Below, one piece after another: positions 47,885 to 60,489 of a DNA stretch of 64,000 nucleotides; within the stretch, counting starts at the first letter, position 1, and each line of letters opens with the position of its first letter. Source of the stretch: Calliphora vicina (lineage: Eukaryota > Arthropoda > Insecta > Diptera > Calliphoridae); contig NC_088780.1 of NCBI RefSeq assembly GCF_958450345.1, forward strand, positions 114,092,226 to 114,156,225. The letters are read 5' to 3'. The position numbers were made by a program, and so were the translations under genes. The notes beneath the pieces were generated by a model that saw only the letters and a program-made list of their open reading frames with translations, searched no databases and had not been told where the DNA came from.

Positions 47885-49040
47885 TCTATATGAATAAAAA
47901 TCAAATGTCGTTCGCTAGTAATTGCATCAGTAGAGAACGGCCGGCCCGATTTAGACAAATTCCACCTTAGTTTTTTACGGAATAAAAAATTTATCACTAC
48001 CACTTTTACGACCACTTTTTTCGATTTATCTAAAATCGGAAAAGTGCTACACCGATTTGGCTAATTTTTTGTTTAAATGATCACAGTAATCTAATTTAAG
48101 TTTTTACTGAAAGAAAAATTGACACTCTAATTTTTTTCGATATATCTAAAATTGCAGGATGCCTGGACCGATTTAACTAATTTTTTTTAATGTTCGCAAT
48201 ACATAGTCCGCAAAAGTTTTTACATAAATAAAAATTGTCCACGTCCACTAATACGCCCACTTATTAAATACATTTGCAAAATACATCGGTCTGTGATCAC
48301 TGATATTTCAGACCAAAATTTGATTACTTATATAAAAACTCACAATAGCTTAAATCGATAATAACTTGGCCCATAAGCGTTTAATCAAGAAAAGGAGCTC
48401 GATCTGTGATCACTCATATTTCTGACAAAAAATCAATTTTTTAAATAAAAACTCGAAATATCTGCAATCCATAATCTGTGATCATATTTAACAAAAAACA
48501 ATTTGTTTATATAAAAACTCAAAATATCTAAATTCGCTAATAACTTGGCCAATAAGCGTTTAATCAAAAAAAGGAGCTCGATCTGTGATGACTCATATTT
48601 CTGACCACAAATCGATTTTTTATATAAAATCTCAAAATATCAAAATACGCTAATCTGTGATCATATTTCTGAACAAAAATTATTTTTTTATATAAAACCT
48701 ATAAGCGTTTAATCAAGAAAAAGAGCTCGATCTGTGATCACTTATATTTCTGACACAAAACGATTTTTTATATAAAAACTCGCAATATCTAAAATCGCTA
48801 ATAACTTGGCCAATAAGCGTTTAATCAAGAAAAGGAGCTCGATCTGTGATCACTCATATTTCTGACCAAAAATCGATTTTTTTTTTATAAAAACTCAAAA
48901 TATCTAAATTCACTAATAACTTGGCCAATAAGCGTTTAATCAAGGAAAGGAGCTCGATCTGTGATCACTTATATTTCTGACACAAAAACGATTTTTATAT
49001 AAAAACTCGCAATATCTAAAATCGCTAATAACTTGGCCAA
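47885..49040 (-). mobile_element. element carrying 113-bp tandem repeats, copy 2 (inverted)
   Basis: Reverse-complement of the structure at 38684-39805: the end TAAAAATCAAATGTCGTTCG near 47894, the CCACTAATACGCCCAC segment, then an array with GGAGCTCGATCTGTGATCAC repeated at about 48396, 48574 (variant), 48723, 48834 and 48949. Several units are partly deleted. Copies 1 and 2 form a long inverted pair about 8 kb apart. Confidence 0.8.
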
Positions 49041-50104
49041 TGTTTTTTTATAAAACTATTTGTATTTGACCGTATCATTTTGACTAATGGCACTTTAAAT
49101 TAATGTATTAAATGTTTGCATTAAAAATGAAAGACTTTATTGAATAAATGCTTGTTAATAAAAAAAAATTCTTCAAAGAAAAGTAGAATAATGTTATTTT
49201 AAATTGACATATTAATATTTATTTAAGAAAACAAATGTATCACTTTGGTACTATAGTAAAGAAAACATAAACCTTCAGGCTAAAATGCTGTAACTTCAAA
49301 AGTACATCACCTAATTATAATTAAAGTAGGGTGCTTTGCGTCAGAACGCCAGTCACTTTAATCAAAATAACGATTTTTTTCTGTTTCAAACATGTTTATA
49401 ATCAATCTCAATAATTTTGTATCGTTTTTTTACATTTTGTTCCCTGGTTTCATACACTTTTTGTTGCCTTTTCCATTGTAGTCTTTCTGTTGATTTTATG
49501 AATTAAAATCTCGTAAAAAAGTGATGATGATGACAGTATGTAAATGAAATTAATTGACAGCCTGATTTCTTTATTTTAATATTTATAAACTCAACTTTAA
49601 ATTCTCTTCTTTTTTTTAATTTTTTTCATACATTATTTTCTGTCAATATGTAAATACAATCGTCGGTCTGTCTGTCCATTTGGCTGTCTGTATATTAACA
49701 TAATTTTTGTTTTTATAAATTGTTTCATAATATATGCACAAGTGTTGTGGCAGAGTAGTAAATATGATTTGCATATTAATTTGTTTTTATTTAATATGAT
49801 TTTTAGCGTTTTTTAAACGTTTACTATATATATAAAATTGTTATGGCAGGTTTTCTGTAGTTTTTGTTGTGGCTGCTTGTTATTATAATTATGTTGGATG
49901 TTGATAAGTCATCAATATCAAAGTTAATTTACTTTTACTTTTTAGAAGATTTTTTTATGGGTGTTACTTACATTAACATAATGAAGTTGTAGATTATGAT
50001 CTAGAACTCGGCAGTTATCGATTTTGAAAAGATGCGAGGAATTTGTATTCAAAAAATTTCCTATATTGCAAAAAGTAAAAATATAGCATTTAATGTTTTG
50101 AAAT
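49041..50104. other. unannotated low-copy-looking DNA
   Basis: Nothing recognised apart from a GTCTGTCTGTCC stretch near 49665-49690. Confidence 0.5.
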
Positions 50105-50510
50105 AATTTTTGGCATATGGCCTCCGCGAATGTAGGCTTCTAAATGATTAGTGGCTTCTGGTTTATCAGCATGTACCAGATATTTGACGTACCCCTACAA
50201 AAAGTTGTCCAAAGATTTCAAATCACACAATCGAGGTGGCCAATTCACAGGTCCATTTCTTGAGACAATTCCTTCAGGTTTTGGATTTAAAGAAAAATTT
50301 GAAAACATTGATTTGTTCAGGATGTAATGGAGTCTCATGAGGATTGTGCTCCAAAAACTATCATTTTGCTTGTTTACATACCCGTTAATCCTGAAATGAG
50401 CCACATCGAAGAATATGATTTGACGATAAATATCTGGTTCAACTTCCAGTTGATTCTCAGCGCATTCACCGAACACACGACGTCGGATAAATTCGAGCCC
50501 TCTTTGACAC
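50105..50510 (-). pseudogene. mariner-like transposase fragment
   Basis: The minus frame at 50195-50476 reads FGECAENQLEVEPD, then IYRQIIFFDVAHFRINGYVN (KQN), then a gap, then GIVSRNGPVNWPPRLCDLKSLD, then after a frameshift GYVKYLVHADKPEA and RGGHMPKII. These match, in order, the first catalytic-aspartate block (IIFSDEAHF-(L/I)NGYVNKQN), the NWPPRSCDLTPLD block and the C-terminal end of the same insect mariner-like family as at 38276. The first catalytic D is kept as FFDVAHF; the CDLTPLD block reads CDLKSLD. The middle (from KQN to the second aspartate) and part of the C-terminus are deleted. Confidence 0.85.
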
Positions 50511-50599
50511 TCACGTCTTCATATATTTTTTTGCAAAAATTATAAGGAGTGGTCATAGGCATTAAAATTTGGCACCGAGAATTATATGAACTCAATGAA

Positions 50600-52030
50600 A
50601 ACAGAATTAAATTTGATAAATATGGTCCACGCCCAACGTCCTACAATCCAAATCGATTTTTTCGCATAAGAATTTTCATATCCAAGCAAAAGTCTAGAAA
50701 TTTGGTACATACATTATCTGAAAAGAACGCATGCTGAGTTTCAATAAAATCGGTCACGACCACCGCCCATGAGACCCATACGTAGGAAAGATTTTTTTGG
50801 ATATTTCGTTTATCATTTGACAAACATTTTTAAGTTTTCATCCTGTTCCGACCACTATTCGAGAACAATTTTTTTTTGTAATCGAAAGAAAACAAAGAAG
50901 ACCTTTCATTTTATTAAAACAACAGCTTGGGGGAAAGTGGGGCTACATTTTTGTTCCATGGGAAATCAAAAATAAAATAATTTTTAGAGGCTTATAGATT
51001 TGGCCATATCTTCAATTCTGGTGAAATGCTATACTTTTCAAATATGTTACAGTTAAATGATATTATGAGGAAAATAATATATATATAAACCACTGAATTG
51101 CGTGAAAATATATGTAAATTTTAGCTTAACACCCTTGCATGGACCTTACTTCAATGTTTTAAAAATAAAATACAATTTTTCTTAAAACTATAAGTGCACA
51201 TTTCATCTTTAAACATTTCTCTACAAAAGTGCATCATTTGATTTTTAAAACTGAAAAAAATAGTGTTTTTGACACCAAAATTGCGGTACGGGCTCGATTT
51301 GGTTGAATATTATCCAAAGGAGTAAATGTGGTCATGAATCGAACCATAATATTAAGTATTAACTACTCAGATGTTCGATTATGTAAGTTTAGCGAAGTTT
51401 GGAAATAAATTTCCATAATTTGTAAATGTTGTTCTGGTATAAGTCTTTGTATGGTGATTTGTTAAAGTATACTGAAATAAAGTCAAACACACTATGTCTA
51501 AAAAAACAATCTTTATTTTCCATATTCTTTACCTTAGAATTAATGATTTGATATGAAACCATTCTTAATAAAACTATTTGACTTTGTTAAAAGATTTCAA
51601 TATTGAAAAAAATTGTAGTGATTTGTTCAAAGTATTTTCTTTCGAAAAGTTTTGACAAAAAATACAAAAGAGCAATGATAAATTCTGATTTTCGCACCAA
51701 AACAAATTAATTTGTTAATCCATCATGACTCTATTCCAAAATTTACATATTTATGTTTAATGCTTCAAATACAGGTTACTAGTTTAATGACTTAAACATT
51801 TTCTTATCTAAGATTGTTAATGTGATAAAATCATAAATTTGGTGTTTTACTTGTATCAAATACTTGCCTATTTAATATTCTTGGAATAAGCTACTTTAAT
51901 GTTTAATATTTTGTTGTTTACTTCTCTTACAATTTCAAATAATTTGAATACTTTGATTATGTATTTTTTTACGAAAAGACTAGAACAAGTTTTTAAACTT
52001 TCTATTGATTTTTGATACCCACCATATACT
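50600..52030. other. unannotated DNA
   Basis: AT-rich. The frames 50549-50737 and 50641-50823 overlap on opposite strands and show no motif. Confidence 0.45.
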
Positions 52031-52036
52031 CATTTA

Positions 52037-52164
52037 TGTGCTGTTTTTCTATAGCGAATGAGCGTTTTGAGTGGCCGTTTTACATGTATTTTGTTTTTGT
52101 TACAATAATAAAATACATGTTAAATTTCCACTCAAAGTATTCGTTCGCTATACAAAAACAGCAC
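52037..52164. mobile_element. small MITE, 128 bp, TTA target (PIF/Harbinger-like)
   Basis: Inverted ends TGTGCTGTTTTT(C/G)TATAGCGAA extend, with gaps, about 55 bp on each side, so the element is nearly one hairpin. TTA flanks it at 52034-52036 and 52165-52167; a 3-bp TWA target is typical of PIF/Harbinger. Confidence 0.7.
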
Positions 52165-52167
52165 ATT

Positions 52168-53055
52168 AAATATGTTCATTAATAGATGTATGTATGTGTA
52201 AATAAAATTCTATGTGTGATTAACGGCATAGTCGAATGTTAAGAGCTCTACTTTGTTTGAAGAATTTCTTTGAAATTATGATTACATCTTCAAAATCAAT
52301 TTAAAATATGTTAGTTGCTTTATAAATCGGCTATACTCCAACTAAGGCTGCTATTTAAAATCGCGAAAATCGGCCATAAATGGTTGAGATATAAATTCTG
52401 AAAATGTAAAATTTCGAGTTTGAGAAATGCATGGAATTTTATGATTTTATTTTGGTATCAAGTTGTAATAGGTCTAACGATATTATAATTATTTTATATT
52501 TTATATTTAAGCATCTATGAGTAAATGAAATAAAACTATTAATTACTTTGAATTCGAAACTTTAAAATGAGCAACGTTATCCGATTTTACTGAATTTTTT
52601 TCAGCTTTTTTTTCAATAACGCAGACCTTAGTAGAATTGAAAATATGCAAAATAAGGGCCACCCTAATGTATATAAAAGCCACACCTAACTAATATATCC
52701 CACATTCTAAGTGTAGACTACAATTTTACTTAATTATGAGACAAACAAGAACATGCCATAAATTATTTCGCAATATTTAAAAAATTTACCTACATACATC
52801 CATACATAAGATTCAAATATTTATTTAAGTGTAAATAAGCTATGTGTAGTTTTAATGAAACGAAAAAAAAGTTCTGGTGAAAGTTCCTTTGAGGGTGTTA
52901 TTTCAGGTCTTTATAAATATTAGTATTCTTTTGATGTTATTCTTGTAACAAATATACGTACATTTATATATTTTTTGTATATATACTTGTATATTTTGTT
53001 TTAATTTCTGTTTAAATTTAACAAGCAAAAAGCAAACAACCAAAAAGAGCCTTTG
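52168..53055. other. unannotated DNA
   Basis: Holds one orphan repeat end at 52646-52665 (see that entry); otherwise nothing recognised. Confidence 0.45.
52646..52665 (-). repeat. orphan end of the TAGGGTGG repeat family
   Basis: Reverse complement reads TAGGGTGGCCCTTATTTTGC, matching 62590-62609 (TAGGGTGGTCCTTATTTTGC) at all but one position. The partner end is not seen at either place. Confidence 0.65.
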
Positions 53056-53744
53056 GCCATAAGCAGGGCAAGTTTTTCAATCTTTTTGCTTGGAAAGTAG
53101 GGTTGTTCATATTTTAGAATGAATTTATTACTTTTGAGTTTTTTCTCCGACACCACAAATCGAATACTATTTATAGACCGAATATATGATACATAATTGG
53201 ATACTAATGAGTAGGGAGCGGATTTAAATGCGAATGCATGTTTTTTCTGGATCATACAAATACAATGATCTATCCGAAACGCACATTTTTCTGTAAAATG
53301 GCATCGATTTGTTAGGGCAAATGTTTGCATATTTTACTGATAATGCATATTTTTTTATATTTAACTTCAAAATGCATATTTGTATGCATTTTATCTAAGC
53401 TTTTAATATTTTTTGTCGTCAATGCGAAATATATTGTTTAAACAAAAATAATTTGTTATAGAAATAGTATTAAATGTTATCGACTAATTTCTTTCCTTTT
53501 CGAGAAACTAGCTTAAGTCTTCAACATTTCTCTATCAGCAATTGATAATTATAATTTCAAAACATTTTGCTTCAAAAAAGTTAAGATTTTTTTTATGTAT
53601 GAAAAATATATTTTATGATACATTCATATTTATTTCAATTATCGAAAGATTTTGTAACATCACATACACATTTACCGCTACTGACAGTAATTTTCTAGTA
53701 GTTCTAGGAGACTGTACTGAACTAGTGATTTTATCTATTATTTA

Positions 53745-53996
53745 GGGTGACGAGTAACTAGTTATTTTAACACTTGCATGTCCTAATCAAATGCAGAACA
53801 CAATTAACTAACTACGCTATAGATTACTTGGAGACATTTAAGTGACAATTGTCTTTACGCTAGATTACATGGGATGTATAAAGTAACAAATTGACTGCAT
53901 TACAAATAGCAATTATGTGTCAAATGGAGTCAGTGACCTGATCAGATATTAGTGACATTTACTGTCTATAAGAGATACATTTATTACTTGAATAAT
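53745..53996 (-). repeat. ACATCCCATGTAA repeat, reverse copy
   Basis: Shares TTACATGGGATGT, GGAGACATTTAAGTGACA and GACCTGATCAGA-type blocks with 23790-24480 on the opposite strand. Confidence 0.6.
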
Positions 53997-54002
53997 TGCT
54001 GG

Positions 54003-54846
54003 GTAGGGTTCCTAATTTCCCGATTTTTTTTCTTTCCCGGGAGGAAATTAAAAATCGCTTAATTACCGGGAATTTTTTAACACTAAATTAAACCAAAAAC
54101 CAGAAAAAATTTTCGAATAAATTGACTTATAATTTTATCAGGGTTTTATAAATGTAGGGTCACACATGGCAAATATTTGCTCAAAAAAGCGTAACCACTT
54201 TTTTAGCACAAATACAAAAAAGTATTAAATAACTGTATGTATTTGGTTGTTGGTGCAGTCTTTACAAGGGTTTCTGATTTAATAGTGGCATTTGATAGGT
54301 ATTGCCACAGTCGTAGTTTTAATCAATATGAAATCAATAAATTCATTGTTTAATTAAAAAACTTAAGAATTTCGACCATGTTAAATCTACAAAACATGCG
54401 TAGTTAGAGACATTTTTCAAATCTGATTGTAGATAAACAAATTTGAACCACTATTATTGTTATTATTTTCTTATTAATTTGAATAATGATCATTGAATAT
54501 CCCTAAAAGTTGTAATGTTAGGCATCTTAATAATTCCTTTATGAGCATAAACTTTAAATTAGATTCATTCTTAATAACTAAATTTTTCTGCTGTAGCTTG
54601 AGTTGAGTGAAAAAAATTCCATTATTTCAATAGTAATACTTCTTTGCCAATTGATTATCTGTTGTTAGAACCGAAAAAATCTATGGATATAATAGAATAA
54701 TTCAATTAGCAACAAATTTGGCCATCGAAACGTGTCTGCATATAGTAACTTTTAGAAGAAAACGAATGAAGAAATTCCCGACAAACATTTCCCGAAAATT
54801 AACAAAAAAATATTCCCGGGAAAATTTTCCCGCGTAGGAACCCTAC
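54003..54846. mobile_element. MITE (family E), 844 bp
   Basis: Perfect 12-bp ends GTAGGGTTCCTA with flanking TGCTGG (53997-54002 and 54847-54852); if the ends are set two bases inward the duplication could be 8 bp (TGCTGGGT). Subterminal TTCCCGGGA-type palindromes near 54035 and 54815. No coding. hAT-like by architecture. Confidence 0.75.
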
Positions 54847-55681
54847 TGCTGGGTTATCAGGAGGTGAAAATTAAGCTTGGATACTACTTTACAGCACAAT
54901 CAAGATATTGACGATTTTGAAAGTCAAGACGCAAGATAGATGCTCTAAAGATTATGGCTTTAAACCATGATATTATAATTAAAAATATTACCTTCGTTTT
55001 CTCAGAAGATCAATTAAAATTTTAATACTTTAACTATTTAATTCCTGGTATAATTTAAAAAGTCCTAACTGCTGGGAACACTGTTGTGTATTTTTTTTGG
55101 ATATTGTGCCATCATTAGTGAATTATTTTTCAGTTTCTGCGCTAAAATATAAGTGCACATATTTTAAATGTTTAGTTAGGTCAAATTTTGACTTTTTTTG
55201 AAGCATATTTTAGGCTCATATTTTCCAATAATAAAAGCATGAAAATCCGGCCCCTACTTATAACTCTTAGAGACGATCTAGCTATGTCCCTTGTTTGGTT
55301 TGTCTGTAGAAAGTAAAATATTTTTAAAAAAAAAATTTTTTTTGGCAAATAAATAAATTTCATTTTGAAAACTGGAAAATCAGTTTATTGTATTTTTTAG
55401 CCGAAATGTTCATTCTACTAACAATAATTGAAACTATTATTATTAATTTTATCTACACATATCCATGAATTTTCAGCATCCTTATTCGTTTTTTTGAGCT
55501 TTTTTGATTGCTTAATTTTAATTTATTTTAGGCATATTTAAACTTGCCCTGGTCATAAATTATTTTGTTTTTGTTCGGTGCTGATTTCCAAGATAACTAT
55601 ATTGCTCATTATTGTATTTATTTTTTTTTAACAACATAAGTATTTATTTATAACTGAACCTTAAATATAAATTCTTATTAA

Positions 55682-56137
55682 ATAAGTAAGAGTGTTATAT
55701 TCGTCTGTGCCGAATCATGTATACCCACCATCAATAAGTGTCAATAAAATATTTTTCTGATATATTGGGGTTTGGGTCAATTATGGACCGAGCCATTTCC
55801 TGAGGGGGGATCTTGTATGTGGACTAGTGACAAATGTTGCTATTTTCTACATACTTTACAGTATGATTTCAGAATACTTAGAACCAATTTGTGAAAATTT
55901 TTATCACTATTGCCGCATAATCATTTGTGTGTACGACAAAGTGAAATCATGGACCTATATTGCCCATTTTCAATACCATACAAACATTATCAATAGAAGG
56001 ACAGACAGACGTAGGTAGAATCTTATGATGACCCAGATTATATATACTGATGTGGGTCTGCGCCAAAATTGTTCGTGTGTTACAAAAGAAATGACAAAAT
56101 CAATATACCCACCATCTTTTTTGATGGTGGGTATAAA
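55682..56137 (-). mobile_element. Helentron-derived element, family 3, complete copy
   Basis: Element orientation (minus): 5' end with a perfect hairpin TACCCACCATC/GATGGTGGGTA at about 56106-56135, GTCTGTCTGTCC near 56000-56012, 3' partner TTGATGGTGGGTATA near 55719-55733, a partly decayed ATTCG...CGAAT hairpin and end CTCTTACTTAT. Frames 55827-56018 and 55970-56233 overlap it and are not genes. Confidence 0.8.
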
Positions 56138-56828
56138 TATATTTAATTGTTGTATCATTGTTGTTTTTAACTGAAATTTTAGCACATAATTACAGTTATC
56201 ATATAAAAATGTTTCAAAATCTGGAGCGGACATTTCTCAGAATGACAACATTTATATGAAATAAAGAAATGAATTATAAAATTAATATTTAGTTTGTTAT
56301 ATTTTTATTATACCTTAAATATGTACACTAGGCTGGCTTTTAAATAAGACTCTGTCGATTTTCGGTCTAATGCTGAAAATTACAGTGAAATCGGAAAACA
56401 TTTAGAGGTTTTATTTGAAGTTTTTGGATCAATGTAGCAATATGAAAAAATTATAAAAAAAATCCTTCTAAAACTAGTTTTTGTTTTTATCCATAGATGT
56501 TTAACTATTGTTATGTTCAATAACAAAAACTATTACGAATTATTATTAATTTTCATAGAAATTTGTATTGAAAAACAAAAACAATAATTTGATATAGATT
56601 TTTTTGTAATTCAACATACCGAAGAAAAATATATCGAAGGGTAGGTGAAACAAATGTCAATGAAAAAATGTATCAGGATTAATCAAATAAAAAAAGGCAA
56701 TATATTCTCATGAATTAGGTTTTTGACAACCACTTAATACTCCTCTACCAGTTAGAAATGGAAGATTAATTTTTGTTTAACTGATCACACGAAAGAGGTA
56801 GAAAAATGTTTACGGCATTTGTAATAAT
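56138..56828. other. unannotated DNA
   Basis: Nothing recognised. Confidence 0.45.
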
Positions 56829-57345
56829 TAGAGTATCCAAAACCGAAACCGAAAACCGGTCAACCGGTTTTTTCATCATTGTAATCTCCACCGGTTTCGG
56901 TTTTTCTAAATTTTCGGTTTTTTGACAAACCGGTTTTTGTAAGACGGTTAACCGGTTTTAATGAAATGTGTTTTCTAAAGTTCATTCAAGCATATTTATG
57001 AAAAACTTTGATACCATTTTTAAAAATATTGATTTATTTTATAGAAAATTATAGCATTTGACAATATTCCGTAAAAGATATGAAATAATTTCATATAGAT
57101 AGAGCCTTAAGAATTCAAAAATGTAAAATTTCCGAAGATTTAGTACACAATTCTTAACACATTTCCTATTAGCGTCCACAAATAAGAAAAAAAATTAAGG
57201 AAACCTTTTTCATATTAAATTAAAATTTAATACAAACCGGTTAACCGGTTTTTTTCAAGACAAAAACCGAAACCGTTTAGCCGGTTTTTTTAAAAGACAA
57301 TAATCAAAATCGGTTTTTTCAAAACACACTTTTTCGGTTAAACCA
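56829..57345. mobile_element. hAT-like MITE family A, right end lost
   Basis: Begins TAGAGTATCCAAAACCG like 2941 and follows that copy through AACCGGTT arrays, with an extra about 80-bp internal stretch (57095-57190). It breaks off after CTTTTTCGGTTAAACC, before the TAGAGTGTCC end. Confidence 0.8.
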
Positions 57346-57892
57346 TAAAGCAAGACAATGTATTGCAAAATTTTTAAATTTGAATTTTAAAATGGTGGTT
57401 TAAATTGTAGGTGGCCGCAAAAATGTACGATGGCGCTTGGCGATTCTGGTTCTACGTGTTATTCCAAAAAACTTTGATGAAGAAACCGTAGCACAAAAAT
57501 GAATTTCGACCTCCGGATTTCATTTTTGGAAAGTGAAATATTCGCAATTTAAATAATAACTAATTAGAGAAAGTCAGTTTAAATTGTTTTTTGCTTTTAA
57601 AAATTTTATTAATATCTAAATACATTCGCATCACGATTGGCTAACATGGTATTATAGTACATTTTCTACGAGTCATTTGGTACAATTTCAAAATAGTGAA
57701 TTTCGTATTTATGTGACATCTGCAACATCGTTTAAGTTCTATTCTCTTGTTATTTTAATTTGAAACACACCGTTTCATTTAACTGATACATACAATGGTA
57801 CATGAATTTTTATTGTAAAAGTCGTGCCATAATGATGTGTTCAGTAGATAGAGAGCAAACTAAATTTAAGAATTTAATTTAAATAGATGACA
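57346..57892. other. unannotated DNA
   Basis: A short match (CAATGTATTGCAAAATTTT at 57357) recurs near 61215, suggesting a further old repeat. Confidence 0.4.
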
Positions 57893-58085
57893 TATGGGAA
57901 ATTACACGAGAATGAAAACCACGATAATAGTTTTATTTGACTTAAATTTTTTAATTTAATTAGTATGTTTTAGGCTAAGATGGTGGCGAAAACTAAGCTC
58001 CCAATTAGCATATTTCTACATGTACCTCAAAATTACTTCCGTTTTATGTCACGTACGATATACCTTTATTTCGTTCGATATTTTA
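57893..58085. repeat. relative of the 5902-6600 TIR element
   Basis: Shares CATATGG.(A)AATT.CACGAGAATGA, CGAAAACTAAGCTCCCAATT and GTCACGTACGATAT with that element, in the same order. Right end absent. Confidence 0.65.
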
Positions 58086-59373
58086 CCACTAGCTGCATCA
58101 GAATTTGGTGCAAGCTAAAAATATGATTGTATAAATCTTCAAGAATATTTTGGAACTGATATCCATATCATCCATCAGATGTTTATCGCAACAAGAATTC
58201 ATATTAAACAATTTTGGGGCTAAATCAAATATGAAAACTTTATATTTCTTTCATGTGGACTTAAAAAACCATATTAGAAGTTAACCTTTCTATTACTTCA
58301 ATATATTCTTAAAATAATAAATCTAGTTAGTTTGGGAATGTCATCGACCATTGCATTTACAGTATATTTCACACATCTTAAATGTCTGTGTGTCCTGTGA
58401 GTTTCTTTGACAAAACTTAATCTATAATACTCCTCTGCTACGTCTGCGTGAAAAAAACCGAATTTTTTCCAAAATATTTTGAGTCTGCCCATTGTGCATT
58501 AGTACAAAAAGGCTCGGTACAGTCGAATTTGTATTAAATCAATGATAAACATTATAATTTTTTTCTATTTTCAGGTAAATTAACAAAATATATACAAGGT
58601 GAGAATTTTAATATATTATTTTCAGTGCAATTTTATTTACAACTTGTGCAACCTAATATAATTAGGAAACGAAATGAGCAATCTTGAAAGTCATTAGATT
58701 AGCTTTTTCTCATATTTTAAATTCTTAGTTGCATTAAGCTATTTATATAATATTTAAGATGGTTTTTATTACTGAACTAATAAAAATACTACTATTAAAA
58801 TATTTATCTGTATCATAAAGTCGTTAACGAAACACTTAAAAATAACTCATAAAAAGATCTTAATCAAAGTATGATTTGTTAAAAAATGTATTCCATTTCA
58901 TTTACAATAACTCCCTTGAGTCTTATACAAAACGGCTTAGTATCCATGAAAAAACTAACCAGATCAAAAGATTATTCAATTCAGCTCCTACTTTAAGGAA
59001 TTCACCACAAATGTTACTAAATTGCCTTCAGAGCTGTTGGCACAAAACTGAGATAATATGCTTTGGTCTGTTTGATTTTTCTCTCTATAATTGTATTCTA
59101 AAATTAGCCACAGATCTTTTGCAGCTTTGGTCTTTTTCTGCTCTTTCATTGTATGCTGGATTATTTAAGATTACCTTATTTGGTTTGTGGTTAAAATAGC
59201 ATTATTAACTTCATCATCTGTTTTGTCATCGACACCTACTGATCAAAATCACTCCGTCTTTTTGTTTTGTCAACATCGATAAGAATTTCTGATAATGAAA
59301 GAGAAATAAAATGGCAATGTAGGATATAGATACATACACAAGTAGAATATTGGACATTTCTTATTATATATGT
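58086..59373. other. unannotated DNA
   Basis: The 107-codon frame at 58876-59199 plus has no motif and an AT-driven composition; I do not call it a gene. Confidence 0.45.
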
Positions 59374-59381
59374 ATGTACAT

Positions 59382-60100
59382 TAGAGTGTCCCTTAGAATT
59401 AAATTTTTTGAAATGTTGACACGGTACACCCTGAAATCTTTCGTAATGACCTAAAATACCACCAAAAAAATGTTTAGCTTGTTCTAAGAAGGGCAACCCG
59501 TGCCGACTTTCGATTTAGCTTTGTGGTGCATTTACAAGGGGAAAAATGCATTCTTTTCAGTTTTTTTCGAAAGTAATTACTTTTGCAATTTAATTTAAAT
59601 GAATCGAAATGTGTACGTCATTATCGTTCTAATGAGATATAAATGACAAAAATTGGTTAAAAATTCTTAAAGTTATTAAAAAATCGCCAGGCCACTAGAA
59701 CAAGAAACGTAGGAACAAAATTAACATATTTTGAGAAATATTAAAACAAAAGTTTGTTCTTACTTAAAATATATCCATATTTACTTGTATATTAGTTTTT
59801 ATATTCATTGGATACAGTTAACCTAAAAAATATTTTTTTAACGGCAGTATCAAAACTCCAATTTCAAATTTTTAAAAATTTTGTTAAACAAATTTCAGAA
59901 TTTTTTGATCATCACATGGGGATTTATTTACAACATAATTGGGAATAAAAATGTGAAAAAATATGTCAAGACCTCCTATAGTTTTTTCGTACCTGCGATA
60001 TAAATTTTGCGATTTTCGAGAAAAACTAATTTTTTGGCCATATTTTGGCGAATGAGCCGAATTTCCTTACTGTTATGATTTATTTATAAGAGACACTCTA
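59382..60100. mobile_element. foldback-family member with one arm, 719 bp
   Basis: Ends TAGAGTGTCC and inverted GACACTCTA with flanks ATGTACAT (59374-59381) and ATATACAT (60101-60108), an 8-bp duplication with one difference. The interior follows the left arm of 42256-43800 but the right arm is reduced to the tip. Confidence 0.8.
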
Positions 60101-60108
60101 ATATACAT

Positions 60109-60489
60109 TCATAATATGTTCTTTTACACAATATTTTTTACTATTTTTTTTTTTTAATTTCCGTGTTCGTACAAAAAAATATGTAGTAAAATCTAGCAGG
60201 CATTTAAACAGAAAATATTTTTCTCTTTTACTACGAGTATTTTTAATTTGAATAGATTTACCTAGCTTTTATAAAATAAAAAAATAGGTTGGAAACAATT
60301 TAATAAAACTTATTTCTTTTTTATTTCTAATATTGACAATAAAACAAAATGTGCTTGGATTTCGATCATTTACTTTTAGTACTTTTTAGAATATTTTTTA
60401 ATTTTCTACTTCTTGTATAAATGTATATTAGACCATCTCAGTTTTTAAACTTTTTTCGAAATTCCTTCAGGCATATCGATCTTTTTAAT
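60109..60489. other. unannotated AT-rich DNA
   Basis: Nothing recognised. Confidence 0.45.

Larger units (their letters stand above)
53064..55551. mobile_element. hAT-like element (family B relative), about 2.5 kb with nested insertions
   Basis: Ends CAGGGCAAGTTT and inverted AAACTTGCCCTG. Flanks GCCATAAG (53056-53063) and GTCATAAA (55552-55559) agree at 6 of 8 positions, consistent with an old 8-bp duplication. Subterminal AAATGCATATTT/GCATATTTTA motifs recall the AAATATGC array of 17835-19307. It contains the repeat at 53745-53996 and the MITE at 54003-54846. Confidence 0.65.

Noticed and set aside
53001..53330. 109-codon minus-strand ORF
   Set aside because: Runs across the terminus of a hAT-like element, so the frame is not a single unit.
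58876..59199. 107-codon plus-strand ORF
   Set aside because: No recognisable motif and typical AT-driven composition; chance length is plausible.
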